Assembly: GCF_016802725.1 (NCBI RefSeq) | Contig: NW_024105249.1 | Location: forward strand, 61,872-125,871 | DNA length: 64,000 bases | DNA from: Solenopsis invicta | Taxonomy: Eukaryota > Arthropoda > Insecta > Hymenoptera > Formicidae | Reading direction: 5' to 3' | Part shown: one piece after another, positions 1 through 11,500 of the stretch | Layout: every line of letters begins with the position of its first letter | How positions within the stretch are numbered: the first letter of the stretch is position 1 | Translations under genes and position numbers: made by a program | Notes under the pieces: generated by a model | Seen by the model: the letters and a program-made list of their open reading frames with translations, nothing else | Databases searched by the model: none | What the model was told of the DNA's origin: nothing

Positions 1-2266
1 GTTATTACAATGTAACTAATTTACGGCATTTTAGGAGCCAACATGTCCTTAGCACATATTCATCTAGCTTTTATGTATACTAATAAATTTAATGACACTA
101 AATAGTGTTTTTAATCAAATTCCTTCCCATCTTTACGAACTTTCGCAAATTTTATCTAAATGTAAACCTCATAGAATATATAACTAAAGATTTTAAAAAA
201 ATATAAGGAAAGGTAACAATAATAACGACCGAAAAGACCAGCATATAATAAATTGTATTTCATTCGTTATATCATTAAAAGGTTCTTTACCAATATATAA
301 GACTGACCTTCGTACAACTTGCATCATTCTCTTTTGTTTAACATTCATACTTTTTATACGCGCAAATAAAAGAGCGTTCATGAATTAGTTAACTTCTCAG
401 CGTATTTTATAATTTTAGATCATTGAATGATCAAAACCGCGTGTAGATCATAAATACCACAATGGCTTTTTCCTTCTTATCCATGTTTTTTTTTTTTTTT
501 TTACAAGAGACTAATGCGTCTCAATTCTCAGATCGGTACTAAAAAGGAACGTGTTTTCGTTTTTCCAGTTATATTTATTTAGCGTATACACACGTTTTTA
601 GAAATAACGGAGATCCATTATGTACTGTTAATATTCTGGTAATCTTCAAATGTACGTGGAGCATGTACACGTACTATTATGTATAATTATTTCTATTTAC
701 AATCCTGATTGAGACTTGTATCTCCCACACTTTAATTCATAAAGTTGAAACTGCATACTGGCGCTTACAAAATATAAGAAGCCAAAGTCCGCCGACTAAA
801 TTAAAATCCAAGAATATTTCGATTTTTTTGTCGTAGTAGGAACTTACGCGATTCGCATATTCTGCACATGCATTTCACGCAATATTTACATTCCTCGAAT
901 TTCGTGACGAAAGGGATGTAAAGTGTTCATTTTACACGATAAACTGTACAATATCAGTATTCGTCGAGTAAGCTTCTCTCTCCTTCGTCATTTTTTTTTT
1001 TTTTTAATAAACTATAGTTACATTCACACTACCCGATATTTTTAAGCAACTATCCATATTTTAGAACAGATATGTACAAAGTGATTTTAATCACCTTGTT
1101 TATCTAATTGTTATACGATGTAAAAAAAAAGCTACGAGAAATTATTCGGGAGACGCTCAATACATATATACCTGATACATTGAAGACAATGAAAGTATCT
1201 TTAGCATGCTCGGACTTTAGACCTTGAGTATGCAACACAAGTGATATGTAAGTATCTCCTTAGATACAATAAAATAACAGGTAAAAAACACGCGATGGAT
1301 TGCACCAACATTGGTTAGCATCAATCGTTAAATTTTCTCTCTCCATTTTTACGTTAAAAACTGAAACTATGATTTATAGAAAAGGATAAGAAATCGCTAA
1401 CCAGAATTAGAGAATCGGGATCATTGGTGCAATCAATCAGTCAAATATCAATTTTCACATTACATATAATAGACAGAATATGATTCCAGGTCAAAATTAC
1501 AAAGTTTTTTGAATGTACTAGCGTATAAGTATACGGTAAATAATATTTATTTACAGTTACAATATATTTTTTTGCGGATGGGCCCAGACAAGTTGAATTT
1601 TGTCTGATGGCGTGAACGTGATTGATGTCTGCTTCATGCAGAGCGTTACAATTACTGTATTATGAACACAAAATTGTATAGGTAGTTTTTCAACGGCTAA
1701 ATTATAGTTATATGCAATCAGCCTGTACATCTCGAGCCAGGCGTCATATCTATGAACGTAATAATTTAAATTTAAGAGAATTCAATATAAAAATATGGGA
1801 GTTCAATTATGGAAAAATGGGCCTCTACACTTACGACTTATCGCCTATATATCTATTAATTACTTACACATTATCAATATTGTTCATGTTATCTCCTATT
1901 CTAGAAATATTAGCAGCATCGTGGGTAGTATTGTTTGCAAACAATACGATCCATTTAAATACTATCTCATTGTAACCTTTTTTTAAGTGAAAAACTCCTG
2001 TCTCGTTATGCCCTAGCACACTGTTTAAACACTTGCACGCACATTCATCCGACTTAGGCACATTACATACGCTACATAAAAGCACATCACAATCATGTGT
2101 TTGAGCTGATCTCAAACGGTCTTCGCTCACTTGTATTTTGCTGACCAACATGATCATAGATACAAATGTGTACACAGGCTACAATATGAGACAAGTTGTA
2201 TGAGAGCAGCAATGATCATAAGTTGGCATGAGACTAATAGGAGTTTAATACGAATTAAAAATATGC
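1..2266. other. 3' flank and probable 3' UTR of the UBE2E gene
   Basis: This AT-rich stretch lies downstream of the minus-strand UBE2E stop codon. It holds only short chance ORFs (up to 103 aa) that resemble no family I recognise. Several TTTATT strings on the plus strand could be minus-strand polyadenylation signals, but none can be singled out. Poly-T runs occur near 487-502 and 991-1004. One small inverted-repeat element is listed separately. Confidence 0.5.
1298..1434. repeat. Small inverted-repeat (MITE-like) element
   Basis: An 11 bp perfect inverted repeat, GATTGCACCAA at 1298-1308 and its complement at 1424-1434, bounds 137 bp. Just inside each end a GGTTAGC motif is also mirrored. 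No clear target-site duplication is visible, so the family is unassigned. It could be an old nonautonomous DNA transposon or a transcribed hairpin in the UBE2E 3' UTR. Confidence 0.4.
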
Positions 2267-4934
2267 TCATGTGGCATAGCGCTTAGTCCAAAGCCGCGCT
2301 ATGCGATCGTGTTCTTCTCTATTTTGTAGGTATTGCGTCGCTATACTACCTACCAGTGGATCAGCTGTAAGATAAATTATATGAGAGATCCACATAAAAG
2401 AAAATACAGTATCTACAGAATGTAATCTTGAGAACAAATGAGTGATATCATAAATACCTTCATTATTTATATTAAATGTACATATCGTACATCAAATTTA
2501 AATAATCATGAATAATGCGCCTACCTGGATTGCAGTCTGTTAAGAGGGAACATATTGACAGTAAGACCTTTGAAATTGTCAATGCAGGGGACCAATTGTC
2601 CTTTAATATGTCCAAGCAGATAACTCCTTGACTATTTATATTGCAATGATAGATGCGCGTTCGGAATGTAACCTGCAAAGTAACATATTTGAAGCATAAT
2701 AGTTGTGTATAACAAAACGTATATTTGGTAAAAATAAAAGAAATAACTGTAAACTTTATATAAAAATTTTATAAATGCAAGGCATTATTAAAGTAATATT
2801 TAAAGATATTATGTAATAAATATTAATGTGAATATTTACTTAAAATATACAGATATTTCAATAGACTTATATCAGATGTTTACTCAAATTTTGATTCTTT
2901 AAAAACCATTCTCCAAAACCCCAGATTATTCAAAAATTTTATTCAGAATTCTAGGTAAGATTACAGAATTTTTTAATGCAGCTTTGAAATAAATTTATAT
3001 TATTGTATCTTTTAATGTTCCATAATCATACAATCACAAAGAAAAGCCACTTAAGTTTTGAATACTAAAGAGACAATATTAAAAAGAAATAATACAAACT
3101 AATTGTGATTAAAACACAACACTAATTTAAAACGATGTATCATCTTTTATTGTCTCAATTTTTTTTTATAAAAACTCCCGAATTACAAGAAAATATGCAT
3201 AATGTGTATTACATATTTATTGCTAATCAATTTTACATTATCACAAAAAAATGATCACAGAAACAAATTTGTTACAAGGTATAATTTAAATTTAAAATAA
3301 ACTTCCAAAAATTTCTTTGAATATTGATAAAGTTCCATGAAAATTCATGATTTTCAAGAATAAAAAAATTTATTCCCTGAAAATTTCAGCCTTTCTTAAT
3401 AGTAAACATCCTATACATGGAAAAATATCAGTATTTTATTTAAATTTTTATTAATTTTTTTCCTCTTTTTAATGTGTGTTATAATTAGAGCTCCCGGTCA
3501 GAAACGTGTTTTAAAATACATGTGACATATGTAGTCGTCTTACACATCTGACACGGGTATCCGTAAATAAAATGATATATATATATATATATAAGTACAC
3601 GGATAATTAAAATTTTAAATCACAGCGTTCTATATTGTATGACAGATTGACGTGTGTATTTACGTACATAAAAGAGATGATAACAAAAAAAATAATATAG
3701 AAAAACATAGGGAAATACTTGGTTCAATCACAGTTACACAGATCTGTATGAAAACTAGAAAAGATAAATACCCAGCTACTGCATTTTTAGTAAGAAAGTA
3801 TTCGTATATACCAGCAATTTCTATAAATTCCGAACGCTGCTTTTCTACTGCCGGAAATATTATATTCAAAAAAACATTATTGCTTTCTTGCAATGTTAAT
3901 ATGTTAATATTTTTATATCAAAATCAAAGGTTATTGAAATATTTATTAAAATAATAATGCTAATGCCATACATTACGTTAATTTTTTACTTTTTATGTTT
4001 ACGTATTATTTAAAAATTCAAAAGCATTGAAAATTTTATTTACATTAGTGTATTCTATTTAAGGTTCTCTTTCACCTCTTACTTTGTTGATCTAACCTTT
4101 TTAGACACTTTATATATATTTATTTATAAAAATTTGAACATTTATTAATTTATTCGTGTTCTAAATACATATTTGATTCGTGTAATGCACGTGGGTACGT
4201 GGTACACGTACCCATCTGTTTGCACACATAAATGCTAAAACACATCTAATCCGTGTATCCATGTACATGTGAAATAAGGGGCTCTAGTTGTAATCCTGTA
4301 CAAATAAGCATTATATGTAATAAAAAAGAGAGCAACCATCAACCTACCTTAGGAGGTTTAAAGGGATATTCTGGCGAGAAATGTATATCAAGAAAGAATA
4401 CCCCGCCCTCGTAAACCGAACCTGGAGGACCCAATATAGTAGAAACCCACTCGTATAAGTTATCACCTTTCGGTCCTGCACTGTAAAATGAATCAATCGA
4501 AAATTAACTCTATTTCTCCATATTATTCTCACGAAGTATATAACTGTTTCATCATTTATATTATGTAAGTATAATATTATTTTAAAATATTATTTATTCG
4601 AAAATTATTATTTTGAAAGGAATCATGATTATTAGCAATAATACCTGCAATTGGGGGGTGGATCTAGCGTGATTTCTGCCAATTCCTTTTGTATCCTGAT
4701 AAAGATATAAAACACATTTAAAATTGTCACAAATAACTGTAACATTTGCAGTTAACATAAACGTATAATTACTGTGTTGCACAATAAGAGTCTACCGCAT
4801 TACCTTTTGGCGGACGTGCCTAAAGCTTTCGACATCTTTGGATTTGGCTTAGCTTCTTTACTATCTGGTTTATTGTCTGCCAAGGAGGACCCGCGTCCTC
4901 GTCCAGTTCCACTGGAGCCCGCTCCCGACGACAT
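2267..4934 (-). CDS. UBE2E: Ubiquitin-conjugating enzyme E2, UBE2E (class III) type
   Basis: Transfers ubiquitin from E1 to E3-bound substrates. The CDS joins 4934-4804, 4695-4645, 4480-4348, 2672-2525 and 2364-2267 on the minus strand. All junctions are GT-AG and in frame, giving 186 aa. Residues 1 to about 40 form a Ser/Gly/Lys-rich tail typical of UBE2E, followed by the UBC fold. The HCNINSQGVICLD stretch carries the catalytic cysteine (about Cys124) and the asparagine of the HPN-like motif (about Asn116). The protein ends in WTKRYAT, as UBE2E proteins do. ATG 4934 is chosen because the tail opens there. A splice acceptor (TCGCAG) lies four bases upstream of the ATG, so an untranslated first exon in the CpG-rich block beyond is likely. 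The large intron 2673-4347 holds a hAT transposon remnant. The family assignment is secure; the exact paralogue name is not. Confidence 0.95.
3486..4286 (+). mobile_element. hAT transposon remnant in a UBE2E intron
   Basis: An 801 bp element begins TAGAGCTCC and ends with the near-complement GGGGCTCTA. It is flanked by 8 bp duplications, GTTATAAT at 3478-3485 and GTTGTAAT at 4287-4294, with one mismatch. An 8 bp duplication is the hAT hallmark, and the internal ORF supports this. It lies wholly inside the third coding intron of the minus-strand UBE2E gene, in the opposite orientation. It is a deleted, nonautonomous copy. Confidence 0.75.
3652..3954 (+). pseudogene. hAT transposase C-terminal dimerisation-region fragment
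   Basis: The 100 aa open frame contains a stretch reading YPATAFLVRKY, IPAISINSERCFSTAG and later LLSCNVNMLIFLYQNQ. This is the conserved C-terminal block (hATC dimerisation region) of hAT transposases, where the SERxFSxAG core is diagnostic. The catalytic core and zinc finger are absent, so no active transposase can be made. The first 30 or so residues are lysine- and asparagine-rich and do not look homologous. It explains the terminal repeats and 8 bp duplication of the surrounding element. Confidence 0.8.
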
Positions 4935-5850
4935 GACTCTGCGACAAAATGCATACGTATTATTAACTATGCAAACTTCTACAAATTATTAGCAATATTT
5001 AACGGCAATAGATAACAAGACAGGTATCACAAAAGCGAGATTAATTTTAGAGCACATTTGCACTTCTGCATCTCCGTCTCGCTGTCGGTCGACACTTGTG
5101 AAACATTCTTGCCGAACGACCGAGATTATTGATATCTACGCATAAAACGATGCGTAAGAATATAAATTTCGTCGCGGCAAGAGTCTCTCCGACCGAGTAT
5201 GTCACACATACAAAACAAACGGAGTGAAGCAAACGGCTGTGAATTCTGAAATTCGCGAGTAACGACACGAATAAGATAATCGAGGCGCCGAAAACGAGAG
5301 TATATACAAACGATGCTCGGTGAAATCAATCACGCTTTCCCGGGAACCGGTCGTCTTTCTCTCTCTTTCTCCGGCCACGCTCTCGACGGGGTGGCTCGAC
5401 AAAGAGTCACGGTCGACGCGAAACCGACGATTTTTCCGGTTCCTCGCCCTGTCGAGCAGTCACCCCTCCCACGGGCAGCAACATAAACATCGCGCGTCTT
5501 TGCTCGTCGCCGGACAAGTGTCCCGTCGAGCTGCTCCGAACGGATATCCAGTCGCGTCGTATTATTTTTAAACGGCGTCGCGTTGCGTGGCCCGCGGAGA
5601 AACATGCGAGAGGCGACGTGCGGGCCGCGGGACGGTCCGCCGCCGCCGGGTAGTCCCGAGGAGGCAAGGGACCCGAACGAACTCGAGCTTCGTCATCGCG
5701 AGTTAGCCGTCCGCTCCGGTTTGGGGGCCGACTCCCGAGGGGGGTTCAACGCGCCCAAAATTGATTTCCCTTCACGGAGGAGCACGCGTTTTTCTCTCTT
5801 CCCCTCTCGCTCTCTTTCTCTCTCGCGGGTCGAATGCTTCTTCCTCTCTT

Positions 5851-5883
<33 letters not shown>

Positions 5884-7130
5884 TAGGCAGGAGGCGAGGG
5901 AGACTTTGGCTCACTCCGGCTCCAACGGCAGGCGCCGTCCGGGTGTCCCGGAGCAGACGTACGTTTCCCGGCGTGTGTCGTCTACATGACTCTCCGCGGT
6001 CCTTCTACTCCGACTACTCCTCTCTTCTCGGACACCCGCGCACAACGCACAGTGGCCACTTCTGGCTGGGGGTCTCCCTCCCCTCCTCTCCCCCGTTTCC
6101 TAACCCTCTCCCTTTTTTTTCTTACTTTTTTCCCTGCCCGCGACTCGCTGGTACACGAGCCGAGAAAAGCGGCCGAGGAAAAGCGTTGCACGCCGCAGCG
6201 CGTCGATGTACCTCGTGTCCGATGTGATCCACGCCGTGTTTGCCGTCGTCTCGGAGCAAGCCTAGCTTCGCCGGGTCGCCGACGGGTGGGCGGGGGGAAA
6301 GGAGAGAGGCAGGGGCGGCGGGGAAGGACCGGTCCGCCGCTTCAGACGCGAGACGGCTCCCTCGGCGCCTCGGCGCGGCGACGGTGTCGCCGGAATAATG
6401 GATCCGCGCGGATCGCTGGCGAGATGCACGCGGCGGCTCCGTGCTTCGTTATTGTCCTTCGAGTTGCTCCGAGTCGGGCTGGAGTACGCGCGAGTAACAA
6501 CGCGCCCTACGACGAGATCGCGCCGCTTCCGATGCAGCAGCAGCAGCAGCAGCACCAGCACTCACGAGGAAAGCGCAGTGCAAGACGCATCGGCGCGACT
6601 CCGCCGCGACCGTCCGACTCCGACGGATCGACGACTGCGACAGCGGCGGCGATGACTGTCGCGGCGAGTACGCGACAACGCCGAGAAACAATCGCGTACG
6701 AGCGCACAGACGAGGCGGCGGATTTCGAATCGCCCTCGTGGATTGTCCTGTCCCGGAAGCCCAGCGCTCCTCAGGCCCTCGTCCTCGTATCGCGACCATT
6801 CATCTCACTTTCATGTTCCGAAATCACGATCGCGGCGTCCTTCTCCTCTCGGCGAGCGCCGAAACGTGCGCATCTCTGCGTCGCCGGATGTTGACTCTGT
6901 CGCCGCGGCGGCGGGCGGCGGACGCTGGCACCCGACTCTCTGCGTTCTCGAGAGCGCTGTGATCGGCCCGGCCGCCCGGCGTACTCTTCTACCGCTCCTA
7001 CCCGGCGGAGCCCGGCGCGCCCGGCACCCACGACGGCCACGACGGAGTTTTTCCCCGCGACCGGCGGCCTCGCGATCTTCCGGAAAATTCCCTAGCGCGC
7101 CGTGAGAGCGCGTAGTTGTCGCGATTCTCC
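4935..7130. promoter_or_regulatory. CpG-rich divergent promoter region (UBE2E minus / CFAP36 plus)
   Basis: The sequence is sharply richer in GC and CpG between about 5040 and 7110 than the AT-rich DNA on either side. It contains a CT microsatellite running into CG repeats (about 5842-5883) and a CAG run (6534-6557). Long overlapping ORFs on both strands (up to 302 aa) are best explained by scarcity of stop codons in GC-rich DNA. The block lies between the 5' end of UBE2E, which has a splice acceptor just before its ATG, and CFAP36. It probably holds promoters and untranslated first exons for one or both; transcription starts cannot be placed. Confidence 0.55.
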
Positions 7131-8528
7131 TCTTTTTATTTATTATTTTTTAATTGTGCATTTTATAACCTGTATAGTCTGTTTTACATATTACCATGGT
7201 TGAGCAGTTAAATATTTTTTTAAAGTTAACAGCTTGTAAATTTAATTTAATTTCGTTAAAAGTTTCATGAACAAAATCTAACTCAATAAAAAGTTGCGTT
7301 GAAAATGTTGAAATTAAGTTAAGTTAAAAGTTAATATTGAAAAGCATTCATATTAAATTAGAAGTTTGTGACTTTTTAAAGTTGGATATTCAAAACAATT
7401 ATAATATTCAGTTTTTGTAAATTAAATTTATATGAAATAAACCAATAATGTAAAGGAGATCACTATGTGAAAATTTTTTATGTTAAATTCATAATTAGGC
7501 TACACAACATTTGTAAGGACAAATTTTAAAAAATTTAGTTTTTATTGAATTTAAAAATGTAATCAAATTTATATTTTTTTCGAATTTTTAATTTTATGTT
7601 TAAAAATTTTAATAAGATAATTTTAAACTTTAAATTGATCTTCAAATATATTATATATATATGACACTATTATAGAATTATACGTACATGTGGATCGCAT
7701 TGAGACTGCACTGAGAAAAGAAATTATATTAACTTTTCTAAAATTTTCTACTTGATTAAATATTTTCAATTCAAATATTTATGTACTTAAGTTAAATATA
7801 TAAATGCTTGAAAGTATCAATAGTTTATGCATTTGAGTTAAATACTTCAACTAAAAAAATTTAATCAAGTTGAAAAATTTAGTCAATTTAACAACTTTCT
7901 TTTCTTAGTATAAAAATATGTAATTACTATACGTTATCATTACAGTAACAAAAAAAATAATTCAAGGCCGCAACCAATACGTTACAAAAAAAAGTATCTG
8001 TAACGGTGTTACAAAAGTAACGCGTTGCTGGAAAATACCGTGTAAATTAATGTATGTCGCATTTTGTGAACAGATAAAAATTTTCTTGCAGTGTACAAAA
8101 ACCATAAATTTTATAATATTTTATTTTGAATGACGCCTTAATAATTTACAACTCGATAATATTAGATTGGACGTGAAGCATTCCTTAATTTCTTGCTCCA
8201 AACGTATAGTTTTACAGGCCGATATTTATCAAGGCATCAAAGTGAGTATTCTCTGTATATTTTATAGTGATTTCCGGGTATCTGTTTGTATCTACCTGTC
8301 TATAATCAAAACTAAAGAAAAGACGCGCACATCGATTCTGATGAATAATACTGGCGCAAGTCTAATTCCAACGGCTCATGTTTTGTTCGTCGTAACTATG
8401 ACTACAACTTGCTATGCAAAGAGAAGAGTATCGTCTCGGAGGCGTATGTACAATTGTAGAGGAGACGCTCGACACATCGACATAAGTGTGCAAATTCAGG
8501 CGAGGACGTTAAAGACGATCAGGGCGAA
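7131..8528. other. AT-rich interval upstream of CFAP36
   Basis: Low-complexity AT-rich DNA holding one small inverted-repeat element (7709-7910) and, around 7925-8030, a fragment rich in GTTAC/GTAAC motifs that resembles sequence near 26285-26400. A 121 aa ORF (8167-8532) overlaps the CFAP36 start in another frame and is probably chance. The last 150 bases are likely CFAP36 5' UTR. Confidence 0.4.
7709..7910. repeat. MITE-like element with about 50 bp imperfect terminal inverted repeats
   Basis: The left end CACTGAGAAAAGAAA is mirrored on the right by TTTCTTTTCTTAGTA. The similarity continues inward for about 50 bases, including CTTGATTAAAT on both arms. No coding capacity. CACTG-AAAA termini suggest a nonautonomous DNA transposon. 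A convincing target-site duplication is not visible. Confidence 0.5.
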
Positions 8529-11500
8529 ATGAGTAGAAATGATAAGGATGACAGCGCTTGGGTGTTCGATTCTTTGATTGGATTTTTGCAAGGTCCTATT
8601 TGGTCCTCGCCCCTGATGACCTTCATCGAGGAGAAATCTCTCGGTTCGTATAACCGAAAATTATTTTTCTTTATTTTTTTTTCTCTCGTCAGAACTTGTC
8701 TTTAACTGAAATTTCTTGATATACAGAAAGAAAAAGAAAAAAAAACTTATAGCGTGGCTTGTAAAACCTATTTTACAGTAGTCGTAAGGTGGTAAGTTGC
8801 AATTATACGTCCAATTCTACTAATTAGCTTCGAAACGTATTACAGCCTTACGGTGTAATACGCTTATATATAATGTTACAACTATGTAAAGTAGGTTATT
8901 TATGCTGTAGGTTCTGTACTGCTAACTTTTAAGAAGCTAAAAGTATTGCAACCTGTAATGTCTAAAAATTTCCAAAGATTAAAAAATTAATTAAAAACAA
9001 AATTAAATATAATTGTGATGTTTAAAAGTAGAGTAAACCCTCTAAGGGATTATATTTTTATAATTACTTCAGCTAGCACACTGAGAAGATTCCATATTCT
9101 TGAACATTCTATAATTCTTCTCACGCAAATATTTTTAAATAAATATTCTAATATTGTTACAGAAATATGAATGTAACTTTTTTTGTAATTTAACTTAATT
9201 TGAATATTCATAATTGAATATAATATTATGTACACGTATTATATTCTATATGTAACGTTCTCCAAATTTGACTTTTTAGGTAATCATGCAAGAGTCTTGT
9301 ATAGTAGAAAAAAAGGATTATTTTATCAAAAATTATGCATGAATAATCCTAAAGTTATAAAACTCTAACTTGGTGTTATATTATAATTGTAACATTATTG
9401 GGTTTTATTCTACATGTGGGAATAATTATACAGAATATTATTAAAACGTTTAAGATAATGTATTTGTAAAAATATATATTCTCTGAATATCTTCTTAGAA
9501 AAGGCTTTTATGAATTTTCTTAGTGAAAGAGCTGAAAATATTTCATGGATTACCATGTGCTGATAGGATAATAATCATTTTAAAATTGATTTAGAAGATA
9601 AAATTTTTTTATTATTCTCAATTTATGCATGTAATAATAAAGATCTGAAACAAAAATAAATATTTTGAAAAAGTGAAAGTGGACATTATTTGTAGATATA
9701 ATTTCTCCGCAATGGAAGCATTGATCGCGACATTGGAAAATTTTCCGTCGAATGCTGAATAATAAGGCGTATTTATTAATAATAAGGCAAATAAATATAT
9801 AAAGACTTTTTCAATATGTTGCAGTTTTCGAGGCCAACACCGAAGACTGCGAAGAGTATCGGAAAATATATCAGGAATACAAGAATTTAGTCGACTTGTT
9901 ACTCGGATGCTTTATGGAAGATATGGGTATCACACCGGAGCAATTCGAACACGCGTGTACTGTTAACAGAGATACAAAAATTCCAATACATTTTCAACAA
10001 GTACGATTATTAGCAGAAATACACAACAATTGAAACAAATTGAATAAAAATATCTGAAGAATTTATTTATAACAAATTCTATTTAAAATAAATTCTTTTA
10101 GGTAGAAAATGTAAAAAACAAACAGTTAAATAATTATTTTAAATAATTTCAAATAATATAATATTTTTATAGAGATACATCTTTTAAATAAATATTTCTA
10201 TATTTAAATAAATATTTTTATTATTATTTTCTATTTTAATTAAATATCTTCTCCAGCATTGCCTGTACAATGAAATTATGTTTCACTCGTATTTTGTTTC
10301 ATAAGTTAAAAAAAAATTATATTTATGTATCAAAAAGAAAAAAAATGTATATAATATGGAGCAAAATTAAGGGACTCTATTGAAGTTCAATTTCTTATCG
10401 TAAAGTCGTTAATGATTTTTATCTATCATTGGGAAAATATAAGCAAATTATATCGCGTGATTTTTACGTTTCTTTATACAATTCGCCTATATTTTCTATT
10501 AATAAATGCTGCCGTCCTCTTCTTAAAAGTTACGCGTTCTATCGTGTATTTTACAGAATTTATTCGAACAAATATGGGCGGCGAATGAATATGAAATATT
10601 CAAAAGGATGATGATACAAAAGAACTTGGAGCTCCAGCTGCAGGCGCTAAATATGATCGAACAAAAATATGGTCTCACACCTGCCTCCCTTGTATACGAG
10701 ACGGATGGTTTTCCCGATGACGAACTGGTCATGGAAGATTTGATACAGTATGTTATATCGTAAATATATATATTAATATATAAACCACTATATATATTGC
10801 TGTATAAGAATTAGAGATGTTCGTAAACAGTGGCGTAGTCAGGAAGGGGGGGGAGGGGGAGTTATGGGGCTGCAGCCCCCCCGAAATTTTTAATAGTTCC
10901 AATAATTTTGTAGATTAATTTTAATAGTTTAAAAAAATATGATGTTTTAAACGTTTAAATTATTGCCAAAAGTTCAGCATACCTGTTTTTTATAAGAAAA
11001 AATTTGAGTGTTTCTAGTGACAAAATAAATCTGCAAAAATAGGAACACAATGAACGGTTAACATGCAAGGTGAGGGCTTTGTCGTTGGCTCTGGATCGCG
11101 CGAAGTATGGGTAATATTTTACCGTATAGATATGCCTAATTAACATTAATTATAGAGATAATTGTAACCAATTAAAGCCATAGCCCCCCCCCCAAACTTT
11201 TTCCTAGCTACGCCACTGTTCGTAAAAATCGGAATGGTTTTTGGAGGAATAGAATATATATATATATATATATATTTTTTTTTTTTTCGTATGCACAGCA
11301 AACAAGCTCTGGAAAATCAGAGCGAGGAAGAACCAGATATACCCTCAGAACCAACGACGTTGATTGCTGAACACGAACGTTTAGCTGCCGAATATCATAA
11401 TGAAAGAGCGTTATTGGAGGAAGCATTAAGAAAATCAGGTAATTATTTACTTTAGTGGCCCCAGCTCCGATAATCTTGAGCATGACATATATTGTCAGTC

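Noticed and set aside
5583..6894. Overlapping ORFs of 214 and 302 aa in the CpG-rich block
   Set aside because: Arg/Ser/Pro-rich composition, open frames on both strands, microsatellite content and no family resemblance. The long frames follow from scarcity of stops in GC-rich DNA.
8167..8532. 121 aa ORF overlapping the CFAP36 start
   Set aside because: Different frame from CFAP36, no homology, low-complexity N-terminal part; probably 5' UTR or intron sequence.
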